From positions 35,041,080-35,105,079 of the forward strand of contig OX104115.1 of assembly GCA_944474755.1 (NCBI GenBank): a stretch of DNA of 64,000 nucleotides, given 5' to 3'. The notes below the pieces were generated by a model. It was not told the DNA's origin, made no database searches, and saw only the letters and a program-made list of their open reading frames with translations. Positions 20,950 through 48,921 of the stretch are shown piece after piece. Each line of letters starts with the position of its first letter. Positions within the stretch are counted from its first letter, which is position 1. The position numbers and the translations under genes are program-made. The stretch is from Limnoperna fortunei (Eukaryota; Mollusca; Bivalvia; Mytilida; Modiolidae).

Positions 20950-22142
20950 TTAACATATTTTATCGAAAACAAAGTTGAGAAACATAAACATTTTAAGCCA
21001 TATAACGAGTTATTTCGAGAGGAGCTGTAAAGTTTCAATCATTCTCTCTGTATTTATATGATTCTAAAGTGTGTAACATTAAGGACCTCAGCAATATTTT
21101 ATTTGCAAACACAACGTTTTTACTCTTTGTCCTCTTTTTGTTGTTGCAACAATATTGTTTTTCGTTTTGTCATGGGAGGGGGGAATTAAGCATAAAAGAG
21201 ATATTTGTAAAATGTTGGAAAATGTTGATAACCAACATTTGGTCCTGAATAAATGATAAATGCTGGTAAGACATTGATATATACTGAATGGCAATAAAAC
21301 CGCATCAATTATATTTTCTCATATATTTTTTAAATTCCATATAATTACTTTTTAAAAATCAAAGTTAAATGTTAACGAAATGGATCAGTTACTTTTCGAT
21401 GATTTCATGGTATGTTGGTTTTTAAAATTTTACTGTCCATCATAGGTCTACTTTAAAGCACAAAAATGTCTTTTTTGGCACTAAAACATGCATGATTGAT
21501 AATTTCAAAACAATTCGAACTCGAAACCTTAACCAACGTCAATGAAAATCCAATTGCGTCTTTTAAAATGGAACAATAACAAGTGTCATTATCACCCGAC
21601 GTTCTAACTACCAACAATACCAGGTTTTGGGAATGATCAAGAGACGCATGACTCGACCTGAAATTGCCCGTAGGATGAACTGCTCTGCATCGACAATCAC
21701 TCGTTTGGCCCAGCGGCATCAACAGACCTGCTCAGTAAAGGACAGACCTCTCCAAGGAAAAGAACTAGTGACAACACCCCAACAATATTGCTACATTCGT
21801 TTGCAGCAATTACGTGATCGATTTCGTATTGCTGTCCAAACATTGTACGAGACTATAGGAGTACAGGGAAGGCGATAAGCACAGAATACAATCCCACGTC
21901 GTCTGCGTCATAACGGACTCAATGCAAAACGACAGTTTCAATGAAATATTCATACGCCGCAAAGACGTCAGAATCGTCTTAAATGGTCTCAGATATATCA
22001 ACGATGGCACACAGACAATGAGCATCTGTATTGTCTTCTGAAGCGTCTCGTTTCCACTTAGGTGACACTGACTCTCTCACACGTGTTTAGAGACGCAGAG
22101 ACGAACGTTATGTTGATCCGTGTGTACATTAGGCCGACCGAT
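20950..22142 (+). repeat. Block matching the inverse of 47265-48415
   Basis: The sequence from 'acatattttatcgaaaac' through the Tc1 relic recurs on the opposite strand at 48415-47265. It starts about 130 bases after exon 2 of gene B, where copy 2 instead continues toward the C1q exon. An inversion breakpoint therefore lies near 20940. Confidence 0.8.
21620..22142 (+). pseudogene. Tc1/mariner transposase relic, N-terminal half
   Basis: Reading frames encode MTRPEIARRMNCSASTITR, a helix-turn-helix DNA-binding domain, then a basic linker and RLQQLRDRFRIAVQTL. Stops and frame changes follow. It breaks off near 22142, before the DDE catalytic region, and abuts a SINE scrap. The fuller copy is at 46802-47760 on the other strand. 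Confidence 0.82.
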
Positions 22143-22146
22143 TATG

Positions 22147-22182
22147 CCTACTGCAGGTCCGGGTTTTCTTCGGGTACACCGT
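22147..22182 (+). mobile_element. SINE family 1 scrap
   Basis: tactgcaggtccgggttttc and the following cgggtac match the family 1 body. Only about 36 bases remain, at the truncation point of the Tc1 relic. Confidence 0.5.
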
Positions 22183-23197
22183 TGTCAAAAACAGACATAA
22201 TCTATAGTTATGTACTACTGTTAAAATTTCACTCAAAACGAAGAAAGAGTATACAGAGATTACGCTTCCGTGTACAAATTTTAACTACTGTTTATTTTCG
22301 ATTATCTTAATTTTTATAAGGCAATATTTCTTTTCTGAAATATTTTGATCTGCATTTTCTTGACAGAAAAAAGGAATAAAACCATTTATATATTTTTATA
22401 GATGATGTATGCATCGGACTGCTCTGAATATATTTTCAATAGCGTGCGAAAATTGCGATTGTAGTTTTAACAACATAAAAATATGGTTAGCGATATTTTA
22501 AAAATGCCTACTGTACACATATAATATTTGTTTTATAGTCTAGTTTCATTTTTGTTGTTTCTAAAATGATGACATTTAAGTATATCAATATGGTTTGGTG
22601 CACATTATTACCGCGAACAATCAACATATTTTCTTGTTGTTTTTTATTGTTATTCCAAATTCTCACCTTACGTAGGCCCTCACAAATATATAGACAAATA
22701 GAGTCATTAACAACTATGATTATGCAGACTAAATTAAATAATAAAACGACGTCACTATGTCTCAATTAATTATCAGCTCGCTGGTTTTTAAATGCATGTT
22801 TTCAAATCTTATATAAAATTATCTCATCGCTTTTGTCAAGATTTTCATTAATTCGTGGACATTGTCTTATTTAAAAAAAGATGTTATTACTGGTATATTT
22901 TCTAGAAATGATTGGATTGAAAGGCAATGGTTATCGGTAACTAAGACTTTTGAAGTCGCATTATAGCAGCGCAAGACAAAATTTTCTTTCCCTGTCCGTT
23001 ATTTCGTAAAATTACTTTACTGATAATTATGATTTGTTGTTGTATGTTTATGTGCTGAATTAATGTAAAATGCAGCTCACATAATTATTCAAAAACGTAA
23101 ACATGCAATTATACATATGAACTGTAAATACACAAGGGAATCAATTACCAGGATACAATAAGGCATGATATTTGAATCAGCTTTATACTGCATAGAT

Positions 23198-38441
<15,244 letters not shown>

Positions 38442-41009
38442 GAACTTGGTTCAGACATGCAGAACATTACTGGATTTTTGTAAATAATGTAAATACGTTC
38501 AGACATTAAAACGGTTTTAATTATTTTTGTAACAGAGTTTTGGATATAAATGTTCTCGAATCTGAATGAGTGTGATGTACAACAAAACTAATAACATATT
38601 TGCAACAGTTAAATTTTGCAAATACATTTAAACTCATATTCAAAACAAACAAATTAAAATAGTATTTTCTTTAAATTGTTTTATCTTAAGTATTTATTAA
38701 AATCGCAGGTATACAAAGACATTATCAGTTTTTTTTTAATTATAACAGTTATTGAAACGTTGACGCACCTCAACGCAATGTCGCTATACCTTTCTGACGC
38801 GAATTCCTAACGCTTTACCTGACGTAATTTATAAAAATTCTAATTGAAAGACAAGTTCCCAATTTCCCGAATTTATATTTGATGTGGAAATATTTAAATA
38901 CCTGTTATAACCAATCAAAAACTTGACAAAAATGATGATTGCACACCAGAAACCAAACAAACTGGGAGAGACGCGATTCTTGCAGCAACAAAACGTCGAT
39001 ATTATACGATACATAAATTATTTTAATTAACAGCATTAGAACACATAAATCTTCTCTAACCTAATTCTTTTACAATTGTAATGGTTAATGCTGTATTATA
39101 TTGTAAAATAAGTAAGCAGCTATTGGTAAATATCATATCGTTATATCATCTCGTGCTGAATCGGTCTGTCAACACATAATGGAAAAAAGCAAAGCTTTGT
39201 CCAAAAGCAACTTTATAAAAATGACAATAAAATTTGCTATGTGTTTGAAAGATATCTACCCTAAAATTCATCAGTATCCAGCACTCATCTTCGTAATTAT
39301 TTTTTATAACTTTCAAGATTGAATTAAAAATACAATATTAAGGTTATTATTAATATTAAAATTATTATTAACATTTAGATTAAATTTACATGGGGGATGA
39401 TCGATATTTTCTACTATTTGTGTAAAATACGTAAGTTATCTTCCTTTGGTTGATTAAGTTTATAACTTTAAAGTTATATTAAATGAAAAATAATCGTAAT
39501 TATGACAACTAAGCAGGTAGATTTATTCGACAATACAAACAGGTGTGAGAATATTTGGTTCATGCATACGTTTTTGGGAAGATGAGTGCGCGTGAGCTCA
39601 TCTGTATAAAGTTGTCTATTCCTATATTACTCTATTGCGGGCAACCCGAATATGTTGTTAAAAAATGAAATAAAAACAAATTATTCGTTGACAAGAACTG
39701 TATATGGTATACGTAAAGCAGAAGATTACAAGACGTACGTGACAAAAACTAAAACATACAGCCAGAAAAGCAAATACATGTCCAAAAAATGGCAAATTAA
39801 AACAAATAACAGTTGATTATCTGTTGGAAATCCTTCATAATAGCGTCTGCAGTTGAGGTTTGAAAATGTTTTTATCGAATACAATTGAACGTTAAAAAAT
39901 TAGACGAACATTTCTAAACAACGTAACAAATTTTGTTTTACTTTAATTTGTTCATTAAGTTTACGCTTCTCCTATCTTTTTCACTACAATAATATCAACA
40001 TGAAGTAACGACTAGAATGTTTTATTAATGCGTTAGAGTAATCAAAAAATATATGCAATTAAGCAAAAAAAGTTGAAGGTGTCAATTCAAAATGACCGTA
40101 CCCTTAAACTGCAATCAATATCTGTGTTATATTTGGTAAATAAATCTTTTATATAAATATTATGTCAAATCTACAAACTTGAAAACTGCTCAAGCTGTAT
40201 TCTAAAATTGTTTGCGAAAGAGAGAGGGAGATGATTTTTACATTTCCAACCTTTTAAGAACTGTTGTACTTGTCAGGGATTATCGATAACTTTATACGAT
40301 TAATTTGTCTTTAATTTTTATTGTATCTTTTTCTTAAAAGTTTTTTTCTGTCTTAGGCAAAAATTAAGCTTGACAGACAGTATAAATATATAGTTTGGTT
40401 TTAGGTCATACAAGACATAAAACCTTTTTGGATAGAATATCCCATAGCCCATGCATTTCTGCTGACCTATGTTATCATTTAAGTTATCATTTCATAAATA
40501 CATGCACCTTTTTTTCCGTATTTGAACCCCCATTTTTTAAACGACCAATGAATTACAATGGAATGGTGTTGTCACATGAATGTCTAGCTACAATAATGAA
40601 GCTCTATTTTTTATCTTGACGGAGATAAATTGTGTCCGTTACTCGTAATAGAGCAAAAAACACCCCTGGGATTTTTGCTATTAAACGGATGTTTTGGTAT
40701 AATAAATAATGTTTCCTTTCTCCCGCCGTTCAGCTGACATTTCTACAATGCCTAATTAATAAATTTTAACACTTTTCAAGTTTCATTGCATTGTTGACAA
40801 AATTTAAATTGCGGAGTGTATAAGTTCAAAACCGTAGCGGTGAAAATGGTATTGCGGATAGTGCAATAAATATGACACAAATTGTCCGGAAGTTTATCTG
40901 AAGTTTAACAGCGGGGTCGAATTTTTTACCAGCAAACTGTAAATAATCCAGCTAATAAATGACACTAATATAGAGTACCCATTAATCACGATTCAACACT
41001 GCGCCAAAG
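38442..41009. other. Intergenic DNA up to the duplication junction
   Basis: 3' flank of DEG/ENaC gene 1. Nothing coding seen. Its right end abuts the C1q fragment at 41009-41010, the junction of the tandem duplication. Confidence 0.55.
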
Positions 41010-41138
41010 GTTGTCATGACAAATTGTAATCAGACTGAGAACGTGTGGGTCAAATATGTAGCTACACCTCATGTTTCAAATCAGATAGTAACAACAAAAC
41101 CAAGCTATTTTTCGGGACATTTAATTAATGCTGATTAA
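41010..41138 (+). pseudogene. C1q exon 3' fragment at duplication junction
   Basis: Forty-two open codons and a stop: VVMTNCNQTENVWVKYV through YFSGHLINAD, matching the C-terminal third of the C1q domain of gene A (16730-16855). The fragment starts abruptly at gttgtcatgac with no splice acceptor or upstream exon, so it marks the breakpoint rather than a gene. The 3' flank and AATAAA (41178-41183) are also copied. Confidence 0.9.
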
Positions 41139-41209
41139 ATTGTTGTAAGCTTATCTTTTCAATGTTTGATAGATTGTAATAAATACTAAATAATAAAAAC
41201 TACAAATGG

Positions 41210-42210
41210 AAGAAAACCGATCGAACAACAACAGCCAAAAGTTACGAAACAGTTACAAATCCGGATATAGACAAACATACACACTGCAACACAAAAACCA
41301 AAAACACAAAGAGAGAAACCCGAACACAATCAAAACCACAGGTGCACTCAGGTGCTCCGGACGAGTAAGCAGTACCTGACTAGTTAGAAAATCGTCTAGT
41401 TACTCATTGTGTGCTCCGGACGAGTAAGCAGTACCTGACTCTAGTTAGAAATCGTCTAGTTACTAATTGTCAGGAAAAAGTCAACTCCGTCAATAGGAAA
41501 CTCTCCGAAAAGTTCGATCGTATTTGAGAGATTGATTTCTTATAACGATCAATCAAGTCATGTTGACGACCACAGAACTTCCGCAGAGATAACATCGCCC
41601 TAGGTACAAAAACCCTTGTTTGAGTAGTTTAGTAGTCAACAGAAGTGGTCAGTTTAGAAAATCGCATAACCCATCGCAGGATCTAGAATAACGTATATGT
41701 TGTGAAATGTACACACCATACGCTAGGGTTGTAGAAATGATATCGATGAACGGGAATTCGACAATTTGAAAGTTGAAGTTATCACGTTTGTCGTAGAGTT
41801 TAGTTTGTAGTTTTCCTGAGTCTATATCTAGAAGTAGTTAAAAAAAGCTCGCTAGGGTGAATTAAAGACAAATAGTCATGAAATTTAGCATTGTTGAGGG
41901 ACAAACAAACATCCTCAACATAGCGGAATGTGAAAATAAAGGTCTGGGTCAGTGTCTTTTCTTTGTTCTCCAGTAGGCCTTTTAGGAACTCAGTCTCACA
42001 ACATTAAAAACAGGTCGGCGAAGAGAGGAGCACAATTAGTACCCATTTGAATACAAACAGTCTGTTGAAAAACATGTCCTCCAAACAATGACATGTTGTC
42101 AATCAAAAAGTCTAACAAATAACAGATGTGGTCTTCAGTATATTTAGTATTTGTAACTGTCAAAAAAGACAATCCACAAATCAAAGTCCAAGAAACTGGC
42201 AAACTTTAGA
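41210..42210 (-). pseudogene. Reverse-transcriptase relic, copy 3
   Basis: Duplicate of 16915-18410. The reverse strand shows LSFLTVTNTKYTEDHIC, VFQQTV and MGTNCAPLFADLFLML (42202-41996), then decayed C-terminal sequence and the 3' tail (acaaatccggatatag, gcactcaggtgctccgga). A 60-base part of the tail is doubled (41350-41470). The family 2 SINE of copy 2 is absent at the equivalent site (about 41750). Confidence 0.8.
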
Positions 42211-43113
42211 ACCATCAACTAAAAAATCATTTAACTGTCCGTAAAGCACATTAATGAAAATGTTTTAATATTGTTCAATTTAAATAACATGATTGTTAGT
42301 ATCTTTTCTTTAGTACGTAAATGTATTGTTATTCAAAGAAACAAAACAGACTTTGTGTATACACAATCAAGCAGTCGGAATGCAATTATTTACGCACACC
42401 AAATGAACAATAATTCCCTTTACCTACTTACTAATATATGGTTCACACTATGAATTGTTAATTCAAAATAAATGTGGCATATGTTCAAGGAAACAACAAG
42501 ATTGCATAAAGTTACTCAAATATTTCGCGCATATAATTAACCTAGCATGCATAATCGCTTGTGATAAACAAAACGGAGCAATATAATGCCTTCAAAAAGT
42601 AACGGTTGCAGTTGAGAAAATGTAAGCTATCTCTGAAAACTACATGGTAATAGCAAAAATCTGGAAACCAAATAAATCACACAGTTAGTTTCGGTGATAT
42701 GAAAGGTATGGACTTCCTGCTACCTGCAACGTATATATCGTGAAGGTTCCGATCAAATCAAATACAGTTAAAGAGCAGAGATAAAATCGTAGAGATCTCA
42801 AAATAAATAATTCAGTAATTTGCGTAGCATAAAGAGTAGTATTTTGATACTTTTATGTTAGCAAAAAAGAATTAATATCGTTCATTAAGTATGCTAGGTG
42901 AGTAGAGAAAGTAATAATTTCCATCTAAAATTCACAAATGACATCTCATTTTCTACAAATGTGAACGATAGTCTGAAAACAAATACTACTGCTCAGCGTG
43001 TCAACCAGTTTCTCTCTTTTGTTTAGTTGTTCCCAAGCCATCAACATGAAAACTGTTCAGTACGCGTTCATTGTTTTGTTCAAGATTAGTATAATGTGTC
43101 CGAAATAAATATG

Positions 43114-43383
43114 TTTGTTTGAATGTTTTATAGTGTTTAATGCCACTTTCAGCAATTTTTCAGCTATATCATTGCGTCCAGTTTTTATTTGGGGGGGGGG
43201 GGGAAGCGGAGTACCTGGAGAAAAACCCTTGACCTGCGGTAAAAAACTGGCAATCCTTGTCAATTAAGATTGAAGTCGAGTACACCCTGCCTGCAGTGAG
43301 AATCGAACCCTTAATCTCAGTGTTGACAGACCACGTGATCAATAGTAGAAAAACTACCTTAACCACTCGGCCACCGAGGCCCC
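43114..43383 (-). mobile_element. SINE family 1, full length, 14-bp target duplication
   Basis: Reverse-strand copy ending with the A-box complement ccactcggcca. It is flanked by ccgaaataaatatg at 43100-43113 and 43384-43397. The matching place in copy 1 (about 19165-19185, tatgaaataaataagatg) has no SINE, so it inserted after the duplication or was lost there; the duplicated target favours insertion here. Confidence 0.93.
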
Positions 43384-43613
43384 CCGAAATAAATATGATG
43401 TCCAACAAACCACATATTGTAAAAATGCCTTACCCTTACGAAAGCAATGACGAACAAACGGAACATTAATTAATATTAGGTGCACACAGAACAAAGACGA
43501 AAACTGACGCAAGTTACAGATTTACCGTTTTACGAAAGTCAGGATATGGCTATGTATTTGATTTAAATGAGTACTGTGTGAGATTATTCTTGGTCTAAAA
43601 TTCTGACTGTTAT

Positions 43614-43648
43614 GGTTCATTTCTTATCTTATCGGCACATTATATATA
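43614..43648 (+). promoter_or_regulatory. Conserved upstream motif and TATA-like run, C1q gene C
   Basis: ggttcatttcttatcttatc (43614-43633), as in genes A and B, followed by tatatata (43641-43648). The run is only 23 bases from the start codon, so it may not be a working TATA box unless the leader is extremely short. Confidence 0.45.
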
Positions 43649-43671
43649 GCCATTCGTAGTACACAATTAAC

Positions 43672-46310
43672 ATGGATACCAAACTGGTCGAGCTCTTATC
43701 TCTGTTGTGTTTGATTAATGGAGATATCATCACAACAAACTATAGAATAGGTAAATATCACTGTTTAATAGTTTACTGGGAATGGTTCTACCAATTGTTA
43801 CTGACACACTATGTGTAGTTTAACCTCGTTTTATTAAAGCACAAGAGACTCATGTTACCTAAACATTCGCGGTACCATGACTTACACATCTAAACATAAC
43901 CTCTAACGTAAAGACATGTACTCCTTTATCTGTGTTCCATACGCATACATGTATTGATTACCGTAGTTACAAATACATTGACAGACAAGGTAAATCGCCC
44001 CATTACCCACGCTCCAGAAACGGACACAGCTTAAGTAATCGTCCTTTAGAAAACAAACATTTTATCGTGTGAAGCAGCCGCCAGGGAATTAGTTTTCAGG
44101 AAAAATTTTTTTCATCAAAAGACATGTCTAAGTTTTTCTAAGATTAAAAAAAAACATACAGTAAAATGGGTTATTGCAAAGCATTAGAATATTTGTTTGG
44201 ACAAGCGCAAACAAACAAATCCCTAAATTCCCATCCGGATAGATAGAATATTCGGTTCTTTACCAACCTCTTTCGAATCTTTGCGTTTTTGGATATTTTA
44301 TTTCTTCATTATTATTGTTTTCAACACACGACTGATAAAGTTACGTTTCACACAACATCACGTAGCATTGTACACAAATTCGGTATATTTTATTTGTTTA
44401 TTTTAATGTTCCATACTGCAAAACTTGTAATTTTTGCCGGTTTGGAAAGATAAAAATGTAAAGACAAGATTCAAATGAAACTGGTATGATGCTATAGAGT
44501 TTCAAAACAAATTAACTGTATTTTTGTTTGAAGTCATATTATATATATATATATGACTGGCACAAAAGTTTTCTGAAAGAAAGGTTTTTAGGAAAAATTG
44601 AGTCTGCGTTTATATTGGTCTTGTGTTCGATCTATCATTTCATTCGAATTATTTATTACATTTCAAATGTATACTTATTATCACGTCGAACACACACCTA
44701 CACTTTTAGTAACATAATTTACAGCTAATACAAGCTATGATTGTTTGAAATACATTCCGTATTACCTGTTGTTACATACAAGAGTCCAATGCCATTAATC
44801 GTATGATACTGACGATAGTTTATGAACAAGCAATATTTTCTCACCTTTTAAAGACTGAAGACTTTAACATTTTGTAAGGATCCCTTCAAACATTCTTACA
44901 ATTTGTTTATTTTTATTGAATTCATGACTTTATTTTATCTGCTCAAGATTTTATGTTTCTTCTTGTATACGAATTTCATTTCTTTCAGCAAAACTGCTAG
45001 ATGACTTGAAAGTTGTAAATGAAATTATTGACCAGCAACGAATGGCTCTTATCAGGATTAATACAAAACTGGAAACCAGCGAATCAGATTTAAATGAACT
45101 GATGTATTATCACAAAGGCAAATATTAAACAGTAAACTAATTCAGTGGTCTGAAAATTCTCAGAAAAACTAAATTTGAACAGCTTTAAAATGGTTTTTAG
45201 ACATCCTGTGAGTACTCTAAGGGTGATGGTAATTATTTCAAAGTGAATATTGAAACATTCATTATATTGAGCGTTCTCAACATACAATATTATTATTATT
45301 ATTATTACATCTAGAATAGTTTGAAGTAATTAATCAATCATTGTTTATATAAAAACTTACAATTCGTAGATACCAGTTTATAGTTCTAGATAAAAGATAT
45401 GCAACATCTTTCAAGTGAGCTTGCATGCTAACAACCATAAGATTGAATATCTTCAAAATACTGAACGTTCAATCGCCAGTAGTATTCAATATTATGATAG
45501 TTAGGGTTTTCCATGACTTGTTTTTGCATTTAAAGGCGGCAATATAATTCAAGGTTTTACAAAACAAACACAGGCACATCTGTTAAATTAAAGCGTTGCC
45601 ATTTACATAATGTCAAATCGTTAAACGATTAACTTTTTGGTGACCCCTTTTTATCGTCATTATTCCGTTTATTAAAGACACGCCAAACAGTTAAGTTCAA
45701 ATACTTATATGTTTTAGATTTTCATCTTGAAAACTAAGCCAAAGACAGTTAAACTCATTATTACACACAGTTTTTGACCGTCGAAACGACTACAATTTAT
45801 CAAAAATTAAGGTCTTATGGTATAGCAATATTCTTTCAGCAACTACAAATATTCTGATGTTGTATTTTTCCCTTTCCAGGCAAACGACAAGCACCCAATT
45901 CAGCTCCAATTGTTGGATTTGCAGCAGCCATCACTCAAAACAAATCAGGCCTCCAAAAAGGACAGACCCTAATTTACGAAACGATATTAACAAACATGTA
46001 CATCGGATATAGTAACACAACCGGGATGTTTACTTGTCCTGTCAGTGGCCTTTATCAGTTTGCTGCTTCTATAGTTTCTTCAGGTCAACACGAAAACAGA
46101 GTTGATGCTGAAATGGTCATAGATGGAGCAGTACTATTACATCTTAGTGCCCATGAAATGGGATACGATACGGGATCTCACGTTGTCATAATTCATTGCA
46201 ACCAGAATCAAAACGTGTGGGTCAGACATGTAACAACAGTACACGGTTCAAATCAGATGTTAGTAGGAAGACCAAGCTATTTTTCGGGTCATTTAATTAA
46301 TGCTGATTAA
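43672..46310 (+). CDS. Secreted C1q-domain protein, gene C (three exons, 212 aa)
   Basis: Exons 43672-43750, 44989-45117 and 45880-46310: the same sizes and phases as gene A. Signal peptide MDTKLVELLSLLCLING, coiled-coil segment AKLLDDLKVVNEIIDQQRM, then a C1q domain from APIVGFAAAI through GMFTCPVSGLYQFAAS to YFSGHLIN. The frame is intact. Intron 1 has a GT donor. Intron 2 has an apparent GC donor (AAAG|GCAAAT), conserved with gene A. Role as for gene A: secreted, probably trimeric, ligand unknown. Gene C and pseudogene B occupy matching places in the two duplication copies. Only gata-aaa-like signals follow the stop, so the poly(A) site is unclear. Confidence 0.92.
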
Positions 46311-46801
46311 AATGGCTGAAGTTCATCTTTGTAATGTATGGTAGAGCATGATAAAAACTACAAAATCACAAATTATATGACTTATAATCCCGCTAGAAGT
46401 AATAGATACTTCTCAAAATATTATGATGGTGTGCGGATTCGACTGAATAGTATTTATGTTTGCTGATATCTATGGATGCCTTGATACACTTTGGTTTTAA
46501 CACAAAACATAACAAAGACAATAAAACGGCTTTAAGACAATTACATATGAGCACTATATGAGCATTACTAGGCAGTAGTAAATGTTTTTTTCTAATATGA
46601 ACTGTTTGCTAAAAAACTTTGCTAATATACTGAGTGACAATGAAATCGCTAATAATACAACATAAATTTAAACAATTACTGTAACAGAAACTATTTGCAT
46701 TATGAACATATTGATTAAAGCATTTGACACAATCATAAATTTTATTTTATTTCTAAAACTGATCGTTAATTTAATCACAGACACTTAAACATTTTCCACT
46801 T
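46311..46801 (+). other. 3' flank of C1q gene C
   Basis: AT-rich, non-coding; nothing further recognised before the Tc1 relic. Confidence 0.5.
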
Positions 46802-47760
46802 TCAATATCGAATGTGTCCTCCATTTGCTGAAACGCATGTAAGAAATCGTGGTGTCATTAAAGGGACCAAACGAAGGATACGCTCAAATGGAATGTTATT
46901 CCATTTATTCATCAAAGCATTTTCGAACTGATGAATCGTGTTATTATTTGTTGGCGTCTTCTCACAGTTGTCCAAGTTGATCACATAAGCCCTATCGGGC
47001 TTAGATCAGATGAAAAGGCTGGCCACGGAAGTGATTGAACATCATTAGCATTCCAGAAGTCACGTTTTATGCGAGCAGAATGGGCATGAACATTGCTCTG
47101 GTGAAAAAGATGAAGGTGTGCAGCAAGGAATCCAATAACAGTCGGTCAAAGTATTTCGTTAAAGTGGTGTTGAGCCGTTGAAATGCAATTACTAACCACG
47201 AGAGGTGTCTGATAATTCATTTAGATGTCTACCAACACAATGACACTTCGGCCACAATATCGTTCGGTCTTTTGTACACACGGATCACACACATAACGTT
47301 CGTCTCTGCGTTTCCAAACACGTGTGAGGGCGTCACTATGACTTAAGGGGAAACATCACTCGTTAGATCACAATACAGATGCTCATTGTCTGAGTGCCAA
47401 TCGCTGACGTAGCTGAGACCATGCAAAATGATTATTTCGTCTTTGTGGCGTTTAAATGTTTCATTGAAACTGTCGTCTTGCATTGAGTCCGTTACGACAC
47501 AGACGAGGTCGGACTGTATTCTGTGCTATTCGACTTCCGTGTACTCCTATAGTTTCGTGCGATGTTAAGACGGCAATGCGAAATCGATCACGTAGGTGCT
47601 GCAAACGAATGTAGTGGTCTTGTTAGGGTTTTGTCACTAGTTCTCTTCTTGGGAAAGGTCTGTGGTTCACTGAGTCAGTCTGTTGATGCCGCTGGGCGAA
47701 ACGAGTGATTGTCGACGCAGAGCAGTTCATCATACGCCAATTTTACGTTGAGACATGCCT
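46802..47760 (-). pseudogene. Tc1/mariner transposase relic
   Basis: The reverse strand carries the HTH region (MNCSASTITRFAQRHQQ-like) at the 5' side. At the 3' side is WNNIPFERILRLVPLM and SANGGHIRY followed by TGA at 46804-46802, the standard end of Tc1 transposases. Between these are several stops and frameshifts. The N-terminal half is duplicated in the opposite orientation at 21620-22142. Confidence 0.85.
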
Positions 47761-48415
47761 CCCTGGTTCATGTCCAAAACCTGGTATCGTTTGTTGTCAA
47801 GAAGTCAGGTCATAATGACACTTTTTAGTGTTCCGTTAATAAAATTTGTATGGATGTTAGTTGAGGTTACAAGTTCGACTTGTTTTGAAATCAATCATGC
47901 ATGTCCTAGCCAAAACAATATTTTGTGCTGTATAGTAGACCTACGACGGACAGTAAAATTTAAAAAAAACAACATACCGTGACATCATCGAATGGTAACC
48001 GATCCATTTCGTAAACATTTAACATTGATTTAAAAAAACTTATTCTATGGAACTACAAGAATATCCTAAAAATAAGTGTTGCGTTTTCATTGTCATTTAG
48101 TCTATATCAATGACTAATAGTTTAACCAGAACGTTAATGCGGGACCAATGTTGCTTACCAAATGTTACAGATAACTCTATTATACGTAACCCCCACGAGA
48201 ACATGAGAAACAAAAAAGTTTGCAACAACAAATAGAGAACAGAGAGTAAACTGTTGTCTTTGAGAATAAAATATGTGGACTTGTTTTTTTATAGGTCCTT
48301 AATGTTATCCACTTTAGAATCATAAAAATACAGAGAAAACGAGTGGAACCTTACAGCTCTCGAAATACCTCAAATGTTGGCGAAACTAAACTTTGTTTTC
48401 GATAAAATATGTAAA
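47265..48415 (-). repeat. Inverted counterpart of 20950-22142
   Basis: Reverse complement of the copy 1 block, including non-coding sequence upstream of the transposase (ctttgttttcgataaaatat at the 48.4 kb end). Opposite orientation in the two duplication copies shows an inversion after, or during, the duplication. Confidence 0.8.
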
Positions 48416-48720
48416 ACGTTAGCTGGAAAAAACAAATGGTTTTTTGTCTTTGATCACAATATATGTATAACATAACCCTTTAGGTCTTTCCTTTAAACCC
48501 TAGTTCACTATTTCCGAGTAGGTGACACGGAAACATGCTTGCCATGGTAAGCTTTCACACGGTGCAAGATACTTGTAAGTAATGTATAGAAAGCTATCAG
48601 ATTACAATAATGACCGGACAATAATTTGTCATATATATATTCAAAAACACATCTTAGTTGATTTCCAGAATTTACCATAATAACATTCTTTCAAATTCCA
48701 AAAACTTATATGAAACTTAC

Positions 48721-48921
48721 CTTGGTTAAGTTGAAGTATAATTGGTATTCTATGAGTCAGAGACTCACTGGAGGGTTAAAATGAGATAGTGCTGCGCATG
48801 TCCTTAAATCACTTTGAAAAGCAATCTGAAGATTTAATTTAGTTCACATAAATGACGAAATATTGATTGTTAATATATATTTTTTAGCCCTCCAAACAAA
48901 TCCCAATTATACTTAACCAAG
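48721..48921. repeat. Small foldback (MITE-like)
   Basis: cttggttaag...gtataattgg at the left pairs with ccaattatacttaaccaag at the right. An inner pair, ctggagggttaaaa and tttttagccctcc, supports it. About 200 bp, non-coding. Confidence 0.6.

Noticed and set aside
43641..43648. TATA box of C1q gene C
   Set aside because: Only 23 bases before the start codon; kept as a possible element but not called a TATA box.
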